A stretch of 64,000 nt of DNA. Source: Enterobacterales bacterium CwR94 (GTDB taxonomy: Bacteria > Pseudomonadota > Gammaproteobacteria > Enterobacterales > Enterobacteriaceae). The translations under genes and the position numbers were made by a program. Within the stretch, counting starts at the first letter, position 1; the number at the start of each line of letters is the position of its first letter. The stretch spans positions 222,130 to 286,129 of the forward strand of contig KZ478060.1 in assembly GCA_002837195.1 (NCBI GenBank), read 5' to 3'. Positions 35,438 through 44,626 of the stretch are shown here, piece by piece. The notes under the pieces were generated by a model. The model was not told where the DNA came from. It worked only from the letters and a program-made list of their open reading frames with translations, and ran no database searches.

Positions 35438-36163
35438 ATGAAACATAACGTCGTGTTAATTACCGGTGCATCCAGTGGTATTGGTGCCGGCATCGCCCGC
35501 GAATTAGCGGCGGCAGGGATGACCTTATTGCTGGGCGCGCGCCGCGTCGCGCGGTTGGAAAGCCTGGCGGAGAGTTGCCGTCAGTTAGGCGCTGAAGTCG
35601 CCGTGCAGGCCCTGGACGTGACACAGCGGGACTCGGTGCAGCAGTTTGCTGAGACGGCACTGGCGCGCTGGGGACGTATTGATGTGATGATTAATAATGC
35701 GGGCGTGATGCCCCTCTCGCCGCTGGCTTCACTCAAAGTTGAAGAGTGGGAGAGCATGGTGGATGTCAATATCAAAGGCGTGCTGTACGGGATTGCCGCT
35801 GCACTGCCGGGCATGTTGTCACGTCAGCAGGGACATATCATTAATATCGCCTCGGTAGGCGCACTCAGCGTCTCACCGACAGCGGCGGTGTACTGCGCCA
35901 CCAAATATGCCGTGCGGGCGATCTCCGACGGGCTGCGTCAGGAGAATCAACAGTTGCGTGTGACCTGTGTGCATCCGGGCGTGGTGGAAAGCGAACTGGC
36001 CGAGACCATTACCGATGCCAGTGCCGCAGCGTTAATGCGTGACTACCGGGCGATAGCGTTATCACCCGATGCGATTGGTCGTGCTGTCCGCTATGCCATC
36101 GAGCAACCGGATGAGGTTGATGTGAATGAAATCGTGGTGCGGCCGACGCGCAGTGCGCACTAG
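35438..36163 (+). CDS. Short-chain dehydrogenase/reductase
   Basis: A 241-residue classical SDR: cofactor loop GASSGIG at residues 10-16 with Arg residues after beta-2 (GARRVAR) that favour NADP(H), NNAG at about 87-90, Ser in NIAS, and YCATK for the catalytic Tyr and Lys. Such clusters with a divergent LysR gene are common in proteobacteria and usually reduce reactive carbonyls or unknown ketones. It stands alone and is followed by a hairpin. Confidence 0.85.
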   Translation: MKHNVVLITGASSGIGAGIARELAAAGMTLLLGARRVARLESLAESCRQLGAEVAVQALDVTQRDSVQQFAETALARWGRIDVMINNAGVMPLSPLASLKVEEWESMVDVNIKGVLYGIAAALPGMLSRQQGHIINIASVGALSVSPTAAVYCATKYAVRAISDGLRQENQQLRVTCVHPGVVESELAETITDASAAALMRDYRAIALSPDAIGRAVRYAIEQPDEVDVNEIVVRPTRSAH

Positions 36164-36181
36164 TGTGAGGGAGCAACCGAT

Positions 36182-36203
36182 GCCGTTCTGTTATCAGAAC
36201 GGC
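36182..36203. other. Hairpin between convergent SDR and small orphan gene
   Basis: A perfect 9-bp stem (GCCGTTCTG / CAGAACGGC) with a 4-nt loop, between two convergent genes. No T-run is present, so it is at best a weak terminator in both directions. Confidence 0.55.
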
Positions 36204-36215
36204 GATGTATGTGGC

Positions 36216-36506
36216 TTATGGATGCCAACGTTCGGCATCCATTGGCTGACCTTGGTTGGCCGCAGCACCTTGCGCGGCAATCAACACAGGATTATCCCGA
36301 TAATCCAGCCAGCGCTGGCACACAGAGGTCGCCAGTTCGGCGGTATGTAGCGTGTCGTGGCGGGTAATAAAAATGCGACCGCCCGCGCTGGCGCGTGGAT
36401 CCATGGCATACACCGACCAACAGCCGTTTTCCCCTTGCACCTGCATCTGCGTAAAGTGCATCGTTGGCCAGCGTTTTAAGAGTCGATAGAACATTTCCTG
36501 CGTCAT
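36216..36506 (-). CDS. Small protein of unknown function
   Basis: A 96-residue protein that I do not recognise. A strong AGGAGGG ribosome site precedes the ATG at 36506, which favours a real gene over the longer frame to 36665. The N-terminal half (FYRLLKRWPTMHFTQMQV) is basic and amphipathic; a RHDTLHTAELATSVCQRWL helix follows. No signal peptide or membrane segment is apparent. It is surrounded by the SDR gene and ampH and probably monocistronic. Confidence 0.55.
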   Translation of the reverse strand: MTQEMFYRLLKRWPTMHFTQMQVQGENGCWSVYAMDPRASAGGRIFITRHDTLHTAELATSVCQRWLDYRDNPVLIAAQGAAANQGQPMDAERWHP

Positions 36507-36690
36507 ATGCCCTCCTGATACCGTAATGGTCTGGGCACCTTTAGTTATATTCGCCTGGCTAATGATTGTCGCAGAAGCGCCACAGGTTCTGCTGACAACA
36601 TCACAGAACCTGCGCGGGTTTAGTGGGATCTGTGCGCGGCGTCGCGATTGTACGAGGGTCTCCACGACGCGCCTGCGCTGAAAGTGGGAT

Positions 36691-37908
36691 TTATTCGGCT
36701 TCCATAATACTCATTGCCATGCTGGCACTGTCGGGCGTATTACCAATCAGTTCGGTCAGCATATTATTAATGCCGTCGCTCATGGGGGTAAAACGGGATT
36801 CCGGTGAGCGCGCCACCACAATAAACGCCCCTACGCTGTATTGCGGCACCATCGCCATGTAGGTAATAAACCCACCGCCGCCACCGGTCTTTTGCAAAAT
36901 CCCCGGACGCCCGCCTTTGGGTTCCATATAGACCCAGCCCATGCCGAGGGCATCCGCGCGACCAGGCACATCCATACCAATAACGCGCGTGAGTTGTGCC
37001 CGCTGATAAATCAACGTTTGCAGGCGATCGGCTTGACCGCTGCGGGCATGCACGTCGGAAGAGAGAAACTGCTGCATCCAACGTCCCATGTCATCCGGTG
37101 TGGAGTACACGCCACCGCTGCCAATCGCCGCCAGGGTGTTGTTACACGGGCTGGGGCTTTTCGCGGGGATCATCAGACGTTTGCACTGATCGGGTGATGG
37201 GGTATAGGTGGTGTCCTTCATGCCCAGCGGGCGAGTGATAAGCTGCTGAAACAGGGCGGGATACGGCTTGCCGCCCGCGACGGCCAGCGCGTCACCCAGT
37301 AAATCAAAGGCCAGGTTCGAGTAACTGGCGACAGAGCCTGGGGGGCTGGTCAGATTATTGTTGTTGAGCCAGTTCCAGCGTTGGCTATAGGTTGGCCAGA
37401 TAAACACCGGGCGATTGGCTGCGCCGCCCGGCTGTTCACGCGGCAAGCCGCTGGTGTGCGTAGCCAGGTTCATCAGTGTAATACGCTGGCCATCCATCAT
37501 GGGCACGTGACGGCCCGGTGGCGCGTATTTGCTAAGCGGATCGTTCAGGTTTAAGCGGCCCTGCTCTGAGAGTTTTACCATCACTTCACTGGTCATCAGT
37601 TTGGTCAGTGATGCGATGCGAATCAGAGAATCTTTTTGCGGCCGCACGCCACTGCCAGGGCGTGTAACGCCTCGACTGGTAAAGGCGCGTTGATTGGCAT
37701 CAATCACCACCATCGCCATCCCGCTGGCTTTGGCGTTGTAGTAAATATTGTCGGCATAGCGCTCCACAACCTGGGAGACCAAAACCGGGTCGGTCAGGCC
37801 AGCAGCCTGCGTGGAGAGTGGCAACAAAGGGGCCAACAGGGCCAGTAATCGTAGACGCAGGGGTTTCAACGGCAAGGCTTCCACATAACAGAGATACGGG
37901 AAGTCCAT
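36691..37908 (-). CDS. ampH: AmpH, D-alanyl-D-alanine carboxypeptidase/endopeptidase
   Basis: A 405-residue class C beta-lactamase-fold penicillin-binding protein. The catalytic SLTK motif is in RIASLTKLMTSE, the YSN motif in ASYSNLAFD and the KTG box in LQKTGGGGGF. It matches E. coli AmpH along its length (RPVFIWPT, DTTYTPSPDQCKRLM, CNNTLAAIGSGGVYSTP). It trims peptidoglycan cross-links in the periplasm. The signal peptide spans about 1-36, longer than usual; a start at the in-frame TTG around residue 12 would be closer to E. coli. No strong ribosome site is seen at the ATG. Confidence 0.93.
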   Translation of the reverse strand: MDFPYLCYVEALPLKPLRLRLLALLAPLLPLSTQAAGLTDPVLVSQVVERYADNIYYNAKASGMAMVVIDANQRAFTSRGVTRPGSGVRPQKDSLIRIASLTKLMTSEVMVKLSEQGRLNLNDPLSKYAPPGRHVPMMDGQRITLMNLATHTSGLPREQPGGAANRPVFIWPTYSQRWNWLNNNNLTSPPGSVASYSNLAFDLLGDALAVAGGKPYPALFQQLITRPLGMKDTTYTPSPDQCKRLMIPAKSPSPCNNTLAAIGSGGVYSTPDDMGRWMQQFLSSDVHARSGQADRLQTLIYQRAQLTRVIGMDVPGRADALGMGWVYMEPKGGRPGILQKTGGGGGFITYMAMVPQYSVGAFIVVARSPESRFTPMSDGINNMLTELIGNTPDSASMAMSIMEAE

Positions 37909-37930
37909 CTTAATGTGTTTTTTGGTGAGT

Positions 37931-37961
37931 AAAAGGGCGCAATACGGCTTTTTTGCGCCCT
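37931..37961 (-). terminator. Terminator of opgB
   Basis: On the minus strand AGGGCGCAA pairs with TTGCGCCCT (10-nt loop), followed by TTT. It lies 12 nt after the opgB stop and before ampH. The U-run is short, but the 9-bp GC-rich stem is strong. Confidence 0.7.
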
Positions 37962-37972
37962 GTTACGGATTC

Positions 37973-40270
37973 TTACTGATTTATTGGATGGATCTGTAAT
38001 TTCACCAGGCCAACCCCTAATTTGCGCAGTGGCCCCCCTTCGATCCCGCCGAGTGTGGAATCCTCCGGGGCGGGAGGGGTGATCACCACGGCGTCGGCAT
38101 GCTCCGGGTTACTAAACTGCAGCGTCACGGTCGTTTCATCGTGATCCAGCGAAATCCACTGCTCGCTATTGCCTACCTTCACCGAGACTGGCTTACCGAC
38201 ATTGTCGCCCAGCGCTTTGGCAGTCAAAACCAGTTCGAAGGTCGGCGGCAGCGGTTGTTGCCAGGTCAGGGTCACGGCAGGGGCCAGGCGTGCATCTGAC
38301 CAGCGTCCCCAGGCTTCGGTCATCGACAGGCCGCTGACCGATTTCACGTTCTCCGGTTTGCCCGGCAGTTGGAAAATAAAGGTGTCGGACGGATAGCTGA
38401 TTTCGGTATCGGCTACTTTCAGTTTGGCAATGGTTGCGTCAAACGCGGTGGCCTCTGACGGCAACAGTTTGTCAAAACTCACGCGGCCTTTGCTGCTACC
38501 AAAAGGCAGCTTGGTAATTACTGGTGTGCTCCCTAAGTTACCGTTGGCGACGCACAGACCAAGATCGGTTTTCAGATCGTCGCGCCACACATTGCCCATT
38601 TTGTAGCAGCTATCAATCCATACAAATTTGTCATTCAGGCTAAATTTCGACAGCTGTTTTTTCAGCGGATCGGTGATGTAACCGTCAAATTTGGGTTCCA
38701 CGTGTTCGCTGGTGACTTTAAGCAGCAGCGGCAGTTTGTAGCTGTTTTTGGCAAACTGGAAGGTATTGTTCTGCGTGTCTACCTGATAATCGCTGATGCT
38801 TTTGGGGAAGTTCCACAGCTTAATAATATCGGGTTTCCAGGCGTTAATACGCGCTTTGAGCTCTGGCATCGCGCTGGAAAGCGAGGTCTCCGACAGTGAA
38901 CTGCGTCCCAGGCCAATCGCGTGATCGCCGCCCATGATATCCAGTACGGTGGCGCCGTTATCCAGGGTGCTGCGTTTCTCATCGCTGGTGGTCACGTCCG
39001 GTTCATCACCGCGAATCACAAAAAACAGGTTATTGCGTTCGTGCTGATTCAGATACTTGAATGCCGTGTTGTTCATCGCCAGGTGATCGGAAGAGACCAC
39101 AATCACCGTGTTTTTGAACCACGGCGAGGCTTTAATACGGTTGATTAGGCGTGCAACGTGCTCCTGGCTACAGGCCACGGCACTAAAGGATTTGTTATCT
39201 TTGCCTTCAAACTCATAGCTTCTGCGCTGGCAACTGCGTGACAAAAAGCCGTCGGGATGGTGAGTATCGACGGTCAGCGTAAACAGGGAAAAGCGCTTAT
39301 CGGCTTTCGACAGTGCGACATATTGCTGGTACACCTCATCCAGTACGGTGTCGTCATACCAGCCCCATTCGTTACGATAATCGGGATCATCGACCATGGT
39401 TTTCAGCTCATTTAAGCCATATAAGTGGTCAAATCCGTGTGATTTCAGGAACAGGTCTTTGCCCGCAAAACTCAGGTTAGCGCCCTGTACAAAATGATTT
39501 TCGTAACCGTTGGCTTTCAGTATGTCACCCAGGCACACGCTACGCGGGTAGAAGGTTGACATTGAGCCAGACACATTGCCGTCGAAAGGCGCAAATAGCG
39601 GTATCCCACACTGAGAAGCGACCATACCAGCAATAGTGTATTCGGTGCCGGGCAGTTGCTGGGTCTGCGAGAAATCGATTGCCGTGCTTCTGGCTTGATT
39701 TAGTTCTGGGGCTAAATCAGGAAAGGCGTCGTTATTTAAATAGGTACGTTCAAGGCTCTCAACGTAGATCCACACCAGGTTAGGCGGTGAATCTTTCATG
39801 GTTTTGGCAGGCACCCGATAGTAGTCAGCGAAGTCAGAACTGCCCTCGGCCAACTGTGAGCGAATCAGTTTTGAAACCTGCTGATAGGCGGGGGTCGTAT
39901 TAATTGAGCCTAACGCCAGTAGCATGGCTAAAGCGCTAAAACGGCGGCTGTAACGCACATGTTTGCGTACGCGCAGTACCCAGGCCAGTGCGCAAAAGAG
40001 CGCGGTCAAGCCGACAATCAAGCCCACACCGGGCAGAATATATTTGCTGACGCCAGCACCGGTCATGCTATTGGTGAGCGTGTAGAGCACGGCATCGTTG
40101 ATGCCATCGCCAGTGAAGTAGTTACTGGCAAACAGGGTGCCATTGAGAATAATAAATACGGCTAACACAATCAGAATGGCGCTAAACCATAATTTGTGAC
40201 GGCCTGCCCAGGTGGCATAAATAAAAATTGAGGCACCAAAAAGCACCAAAGAGAGCCATTCAGATGACAT
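37973..40270 (-). CDS. opgB: Phosphoglycerol transferase I
   Basis: A 765-residue inner-membrane enzyme that transfers sn-1-phosphoglycerol from phosphatidylglycerol to osmoregulated periplasmic glucans. There are three to four membrane helices in residues 1-130, then a large periplasmic alkaline-phosphatase/sulfatase-fold domain (NLVWIYVESLERTYL with the likely catalytic Thr, QQLPGTEYTIAGM, TVDTHHPDGF, VVSSDHLAMNNTA). It matches E. coli OpgB in length (763) and motifs. It is transcribed alone. Confidence 0.92.
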   Translation of the reverse strand: MSSEWLSLVLFGASIFIYATWAGRHKLWFSAILIVLAVFIILNGTLFASNYFTGDGINDAVLYTLTNSMTGAGVSKYILPGVGLIVGLTALFCALAWVLRVRKHVRYSRRFSALAMLLALGSINTTPAYQQVSKLIRSQLAEGSSDFADYYRVPAKTMKDSPPNLVWIYVESLERTYLNNDAFPDLAPELNQARSTAIDFSQTQQLPGTEYTIAGMVASQCGIPLFAPFDGNVSGSMSTFYPRSVCLGDILKANGYENHFVQGANLSFAGKDLFLKSHGFDHLYGLNELKTMVDDPDYRNEWGWYDDTVLDEVYQQYVALSKADKRFSLFTLTVDTHHPDGFLSRSCQRRSYEFEGKDNKSFSAVACSQEHVARLINRIKASPWFKNTVIVVSSDHLAMNNTAFKYLNQHERNNLFFVIRGDEPDVTTSDEKRSTLDNGATVLDIMGGDHAIGLGRSSLSETSLSSAMPELKARINAWKPDIIKLWNFPKSISDYQVDTQNNTFQFAKNSYKLPLLLKVTSEHVEPKFDGYITDPLKKQLSKFSLNDKFVWIDSCYKMGNVWRDDLKTDLGLCVANGNLGSTPVITKLPFGSSKGRVSFDKLLPSEATAFDATIAKLKVADTEISYPSDTFIFQLPGKPENVKSVSGLSMTEAWGRWSDARLAPAVTLTWQQPLPPTFELVLTAKALGDNVGKPVSVKVGNSEQWISLDHDETTVTLQFSNPEHADAVVITPPAPEDSTLGGIEGGPLRKLGVGLVKLQIHPINQ

Positions 40271-40463
40271 TGTTCCTCACTACTGTGTTCTCTGACGCAT
40301 CCCGCGTCTGGTCATATTTCTGCAATAAGGCGGGTAATCTATCCCCGTTACGCGAAAGTGGCAATCTTTGCGGCGTAAAGTGGGAACTTGGTTTGTTTTA
40401 GGTTGTAAAAAACGACATTTTGCACAGCATTCTGAAGGGTTGTTTAGGCTCTGTTTAGGTTTT

Positions 40464-40482
40464 GGGGGCTGGGATGGCCCCC
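40464..40482. other. Hairpin downstream of the FGGY kinase gene
   Basis: GGGGGC pairs with GCCCCC over a 7-nt loop, 10 nt beyond the kinase stop. There is no T-run on the minus strand, so termination of the seven-gene operon here is uncertain. Confidence 0.45.
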
Positions 40483-40491
40483 GACGGGAAA

Positions 40492-41979
40492 TTAACTGGC
40501 TTCCTGCCAGACATCACTCATTGCCTGCTCCAGCTTTTTAAACACTTTATAGCGTGCGGTGTGAAAGGTGTGTTTATCAGCACGCGGCAGAAACTCGCCC
40601 GCATTGATGTGGACTGCGTGATGCGCCGCTTCTGCCAGGTTTTTCCAGATACCCACGCCCACGCCAGCGCACAGTGCGGCCCCCAGGGCACCGGTCTCTT
40701 TACACTCAGCGACGCGAATGGGGATCCCCAGCACATCGGCAAACATCTGGGGCCAGATACAGCTACGCGCCGCGCCGCCAGATAAAATGGCTCTGTCAAA
40801 GGCAATCCCTGCGGCACGCAGGCGATCGATGTGCGCGCGATGGGCAAAGGTGACACCTTCAAACAAGGCATACAGCATATCGGCGCGGGTGTGCCAGCCG
40901 CCGAGGCCGTAAAACCCGGCTTTGGCGGTTTCCGATTTGCGCCCCGAGTAAAGATACGGATGGTAAATCGGTAACTGGGCGTTGGGTTCAACATGCGCCA
41001 CGATATCGCTGCTGCGCGCCGCCCCCTGGCCGCTGCGACCGTCATCAAATTCGCGCAAAAACCAGTCGAGATTCGCGGCCGAGGTGGCGCTGGCTTCAAT
41101 CGCCATATAACGATCTTTCTCAATGATCGAATTCATAAACACCGGGCGTAAATAATCGGGCTTATCGACCACCACCTGGTTGATGCTCCAGGTGCCGGCC
41201 ACAATGGAGGCCTCGCCACTGCTCACCACCCCTGAACCGACCGCGCTGGCCACCACGTCAAAAATCCCTGCCACCACGGGGATGCCCGCAGGTAATCCCG
41301 TGCGCTGTGCGGCGTTGGCGGTGACATGTCCCACCACATCACAGGACTCACGCAGCGGGGGCAATTTATCCCACGCCTCTTCAATGCCATACAGACTCAG
41401 CAACTCGCGGCTATAGCCACGGTGGCGGTAATCGATCAGGCCCGCACCGGCGGCATCGGAGTAATCCGCCGAGATCGCACCGCACAGGAAATGGGCAATC
41501 ACATCTTTGGCGCACAGCAGGTGCCCGACGCGCTGCCAGAGTGCGGGCTGACGGTGTTTTATCCAACTGATCAGCACCGGCGTGGCGGCCTGCCAGGGTT
41601 TTTGCAACGAGAGCTGATAAATGGCTTTGTCATCACCACGGGCTTCGAGGGCGTGCAGCATGTCGAGCGCCCGGTGATCAATCGATTGGATACCCAGCAG
41701 CGGTTGTTGCTGAGTATCCAGGGCATACAGGCCGTTGCCGTGCCCGGCGGCGCCCACCGCAATAACGTCCTGCGCCTGGCTTCCTGCCTGTTGCAGGCAC
41801 TGGCTCACCGCCTGGCTGACGCCATGCCAAATATCCTCAATGGGACGTTCTGCATAGCCACTTTGTGGCTGGTGGGTTTCTCCGGCGCATTCCGCCACCG
41901 ATAACACACGGCCGCTAAGATCAAACAGCACTGCCTTGATCATGGTGTTTCCGGCATCAATACCGAGGATCTGGCTCAT
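40492..41979 (-). CDS. FGGY-family carbohydrate kinase
   Basis: A 495-residue sugar/polyol kinase. N-terminal phosphate-binding motif LGIDAGNTMIKAVLFD, the GAAGHGNGLY loop, a catalytic Asp likely in VVAGIFDVVASAVGSG, and the C-terminal LSGGAARS ATP site are present. FGGY kinases phosphorylate xylulose, ribulose, glycerol, erythritol and similar compounds. Start 41979 follows GGAG. It is the last gene of the minus-strand operon, 57 nt after the aldolase. With the GlpD-like dehydrogenase it suggests phosphorylation of a polyol. The exact substrate cannot be inferred. Confidence 0.87.
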   Translation of the reverse strand: MSQILGIDAGNTMIKAVLFDLSGRVLSVAECAGETHQPQSGYAERPIEDIWHGVSQAVSQCLQQAGSQAQDVIAVGAAGHGNGLYALDTQQQPLLGIQSIDHRALDMLHALEARGDDKAIYQLSLQKPWQAATPVLISWIKHRQPALWQRVGHLLCAKDVIAHFLCGAISADYSDAAGAGLIDYRHRGYSRELLSLYGIEEAWDKLPPLRESCDVVGHVTANAAQRTGLPAGIPVVAGIFDVVASAVGSGVVSSGEASIVAGTWSINQVVVDKPDYLRPVFMNSIIEKDRYMAIEASATSAANLDWFLREFDDGRSGQGAARSSDIVAHVEPNAQLPIYHPYLYSGRKSETAKAGFYGLGGWHTRADMLYALFEGVTFAHRAHIDRLRAAGIAFDRAILSGGAARSCIWPQMFADVLGIPIRVAECKETGALGAALCAGVGVGIWKNLAEAAHHAVHINAGEFLPRADKHTFHTARYKVFKKLEQAMSDVWQEAS

Positions 41980-42036
41980 ATCCGACTCCGTTAAAGGGCG
42001 AAGACGGCGCACCGCTTAAGCGCCGGAGCAGGGGTT

Positions 42037-42876
42037 TTAACCCTGCTGATAAATCTCTAAAGCATCCGGGCCGCTGGCGCCTTGATGAATAATCGCCATC
42101 AGGGCTTTTACCACGCGAGAGGGATTGTCGTGTTGGTAGACGTTGCGTCCATACACCATGCCAGAAGCGCCTTGCGCCATAATCGCGGCGCTTTTTGCCA
42201 GTACCGGGCCCAGCTCACCTTTGCCACCACCGCGCACCAGGGTAGGGCAGCGAGCGGCTTCGACCACGCGGTGGAAATCTTCCACGTTATCCGTTGGATC
42301 GGCTTTGATAATGTCGGCACCCAGCTCGCGTGCCAGGCGGACCAGCGGCACGATTTTCTCCACGTCGCCCAGCGAACCATACGCAGCGCCCTGGCCTGCG
42401 GGTGCCATCACCAGCGGTTCAATCATCAGCGGCATCGCATATTTGTCGCAGGCCTGGCGCAGGCGGCCAATATTCTCCACACACATGCGGAAAATGCCGG
42501 GCTCATCGGGGATCAGATACAAATTGACCACCACCGCGGCGGCATCCATTTGCAATGCTGCCAGAATCGGTTCATCAGGATTGTGCAGCACCGCCCACAT
42601 TTCGCGATGGCGGGCGGCATTGTAGGCATTGCCCACATCGGTACGCATCACCAGAGCCGGTTTCTTGCCCTGCACGCATTGCAATAAATCGGCCTGGCCA
42701 TAGTTCACCTGAATGGCATCCGGCTGCGCAGTGATCAAATTGCGCATCACGCCACTGATATCTTCCAGACCAATCAGAAAGTCGGGTTCGTTAGCAATGC
42801 CATGGTCAATGGCGACATCCAAACATTTACCGTTGTTAAACAGCCGATTGAGACGAACTTTACTGGTTGCCGACAT
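42037..42876 (-). CDS. Class I (DhnA/LsrF-type) fructose-bisphosphate-like aldolase
   Basis: A 279-residue TIM-barrel Schiff-base aldolase. The conserved AIDHG is at residues 22-26, the presumed Schiff-base lysine is Lys191 in ADIIKADPTD and the phosphate-binding RGGGKG lies at about 215-220. Relatives include DhnA (FBP aldolase class I), LsrF and 2-amino-3,7-dideoxy aldolases. Its start overlaps the end of the dehydrogenase gene by 17 nt. In this operon it would cleave a ketose phosphate into dihydroxyacetone phosphate and an aldehyde. This pathway role is an inference from neighbours. Confidence 0.82.
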   Translation of the reverse strand: MSATSKVRLNRLFNNGKCLDVAIDHGIANEPDFLIGLEDISGVMRNLITAQPDAIQVNYGQADLLQCVQGKKPALVMRTDVGNAYNAARHREMWAVLHNPDEPILAALQMDAAAVVVNLYLIPDEPGIFRMCVENIGRLRQACDKYAMPLMIEPLVMAPAGQGAAYGSLGDVEKIVPLVRLARELGADIIKADPTDNVEDFHRVVEAARCPTLVRGGGKGELGPVLAKSAAIMAQGASGMVYGRNVYQHDNPSRVVKALMAIIHQGASGPDALEIYQQG

Positions 42877-44626
42877 GGCGTGCTCCCTCTTCGAATACGG
42901 TGTGAGTTAGGTCGGTCAGCCCATGCAAACGGGCCAGATGTGAACAGGTGTCGCGGAGATGTTGTTGCTGATAGCTTTCGCTCCAGCCCAGCGTGTTGCC
43001 CAGCAGTGCGGCGATTTCTGCCACCAGGGGGCCGGTCAATTGGCCGCTGATTGCCAGAGGCGTCCGGCGCACCAGCAGATCTTCAAGCTGGCAGACATGC
43101 TCGTGTTGAATCAGATAGCGCAACTCATTGTTGCTCCACTCAGCATGATGGTGCAGGGGCGCATCCGCTGTGCGTGTGATTGCCGCTATCAGCGGTACCG
43201 CGCGGGTGCCGTAGCGCTGTACCAGTTGGGTGACGCGCGGCAGGGCTAAACCGCTGTCACTGGCCAGTTGCGCCAGCCAGTCGGCCATGCGCTGCGGGCC
43301 GGGGAAATTGCGCCCACCGCCAATCGCCAACTCGGCGCTTGAGACGGTGCGGGTTTGCCCCAATAAGCGCAGTACGCGATCGGCGGCCTCTTCCCCAAAG
43401 CGCCGGAAAGTGGTCCATTTGCCGCCCACCAGACACAAGGTGGTGAAATCACGCTGGCTATCGGGCGGCAGCAGTTGCAGCGAGTGATTACGCGATATTT
43501 GCCCGTTAACGGCAGCGTCACTGGCTGGCAGGGGGCGAACACCACAGAAGGTATACAGCACCTCTTCTGCCCGGACGTGCACTGCGGGGAACACAAAGCG
43601 CAGGGATTCAAGGATATAGGCTTGCTCGTCAGCCTCACACACCACGCTATCGGGGTCATCGACGCGGATGTCGGTTGAGCCGACCAGCACTTTGCCGTAC
43701 CACGGAAACATAATGCACACGCGGCCTTCTTTGTTTTCGAAGTACACCATCTCGCCATCGAGTTCCGCCAGCAGCGCCGGATTGTCAATGATCAGGTGCG
43801 ATCCTTTGGTGCCACCAATCAACTTGCGGGTTTCCAGCGGCGAAAGGGTTTGATTCAGTTGGTCAATCCACGCACCGGTCGCATTTACCACCACGTGTGG
43901 CCGTAGCGTGAAGCGCTCGCCGCTAAAGGTGTCCATCAGCGTGACGTTATTGCCTTCGGCACTCACCACTTGCAGGTAGTTGAGCGCCAGAGCCTCAGGG
44001 CGTGCGCGTTCGCTGTCGTCGATCAATTCAAACCCGAGGCGTTCCGGTGCGCTGATCCAGGCGTCGTAATAGGTCGCGCTGTATTTCACCCAGTCAGCGA
44101 AACCGGGCCAGCGTGCACGGGTAGCGGCTTCGCCATTGATTGCATGCTTCGGCATGCTGCCATACTGGCGCGTATACAGGTCATACAGACTGAGGCCGGT
44201 TTTGACCAGTAATGCGCCGCGACGCGTAGGCTTTTCGCTGAGGCGGAAGAACCGTTTGGCGGCATTGACCACGCCACCGCCCCAGTTATCAATAGGCACG
44301 GTGGTACGCAGAGGGAACACGTAATGCGGGGCGTTTTTGAGCAGGCGATCGCGTTCCATCACCGACTCTTTCACCAGCGAAAACTCGCCGGTTTCCAGAT
44401 AGCGCAAGCCGCCGTGGATCATGCGCGATAACGCACCGCTGGCAGCCTGACACCAGTCCCCCTTTTCGACCAAAATGGCCGGAATGCCCTGCAAGGTCAG
44501 TTCGCGAAAGGTACTGATGCCGTTAATGCCGCCGCCGACAATCAGAACCGGTATCTGTTGGCGCTGACGCAGTTGAGCCAGCCGGTCGCGGCGGGTACGT
44601 ATGCTACGTTCGGTGAGTTCAAGCAT
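42860..44626 (-). CDS. GlpD-like FAD-dependent polyol-phosphate dehydrogenase
   Basis: A 588-residue flavoprotein of the aerobic glycerol-3-phosphate dehydrogenase family. The FAD-binding loop VGGGINGISTFRELTLQG lies near the N-terminus, followed by LSRMIHGGLRYLETGEFSLVKES, which matches the SSRNSSKLIHGGLRYLE-type signature. The NATGAWID and CGVRPL motifs and a C-terminal helical domain are present. E. coli GlpD has 501 residues; the extra length is at the C-terminus. GGAGGAA precedes start 44626, which overlaps the regulator stop by 8 nt. EryB (erythritol-phosphate dehydrogenase) is of the same family, so a sugar-alcohol phosphate substrate is plausible. Confidence 0.85.
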   Translation of the reverse strand: MLELTERSIRTRRDRLAQLRQRQQIPVLIVGGGINGISTFRELTLQGIPAILVEKGDWCQAASGALSRMIHGGLRYLETGEFSLVKESVMERDRLLKNAPHYVFPLRTTVPIDNWGGGVVNAAKRFFRLSEKPTRRGALLVKTGLSLYDLYTRQYGSMPKHAINGEAATRARWPGFADWVKYSATYYDAWISAPERLGFELIDDSERARPEALALNYLQVVSAEGNNVTLMDTFSGERFTLRPHVVVNATGAWIDQLNQTLSPLETRKLIGGTKGSHLIIDNPALLAELDGEMVYFENKEGRVCIMFPWYGKVLVGSTDIRVDDPDSVVCEADEQAYILESLRFVFPAVHVRAEEVLYTFCGVRPLPASDAAVNGQISRNHSLQLLPPDSQRDFTTLCLVGGKWTTFRRFGEEAADRVLRLLGQTRTVSSAELAIGGGRNFPGPQRMADWLAQLASDSGLALPRVTQLVQRYGTRAVPLIAAITRTADAPLHHHAEWSNNELRYLIQHEHVCQLEDLLVRRTPLAISGQLTGPLVAEIAALLGNTLGWSESYQQQHLRDTCSHLARLHGLTDLTHTVFEEGARHVGNQ

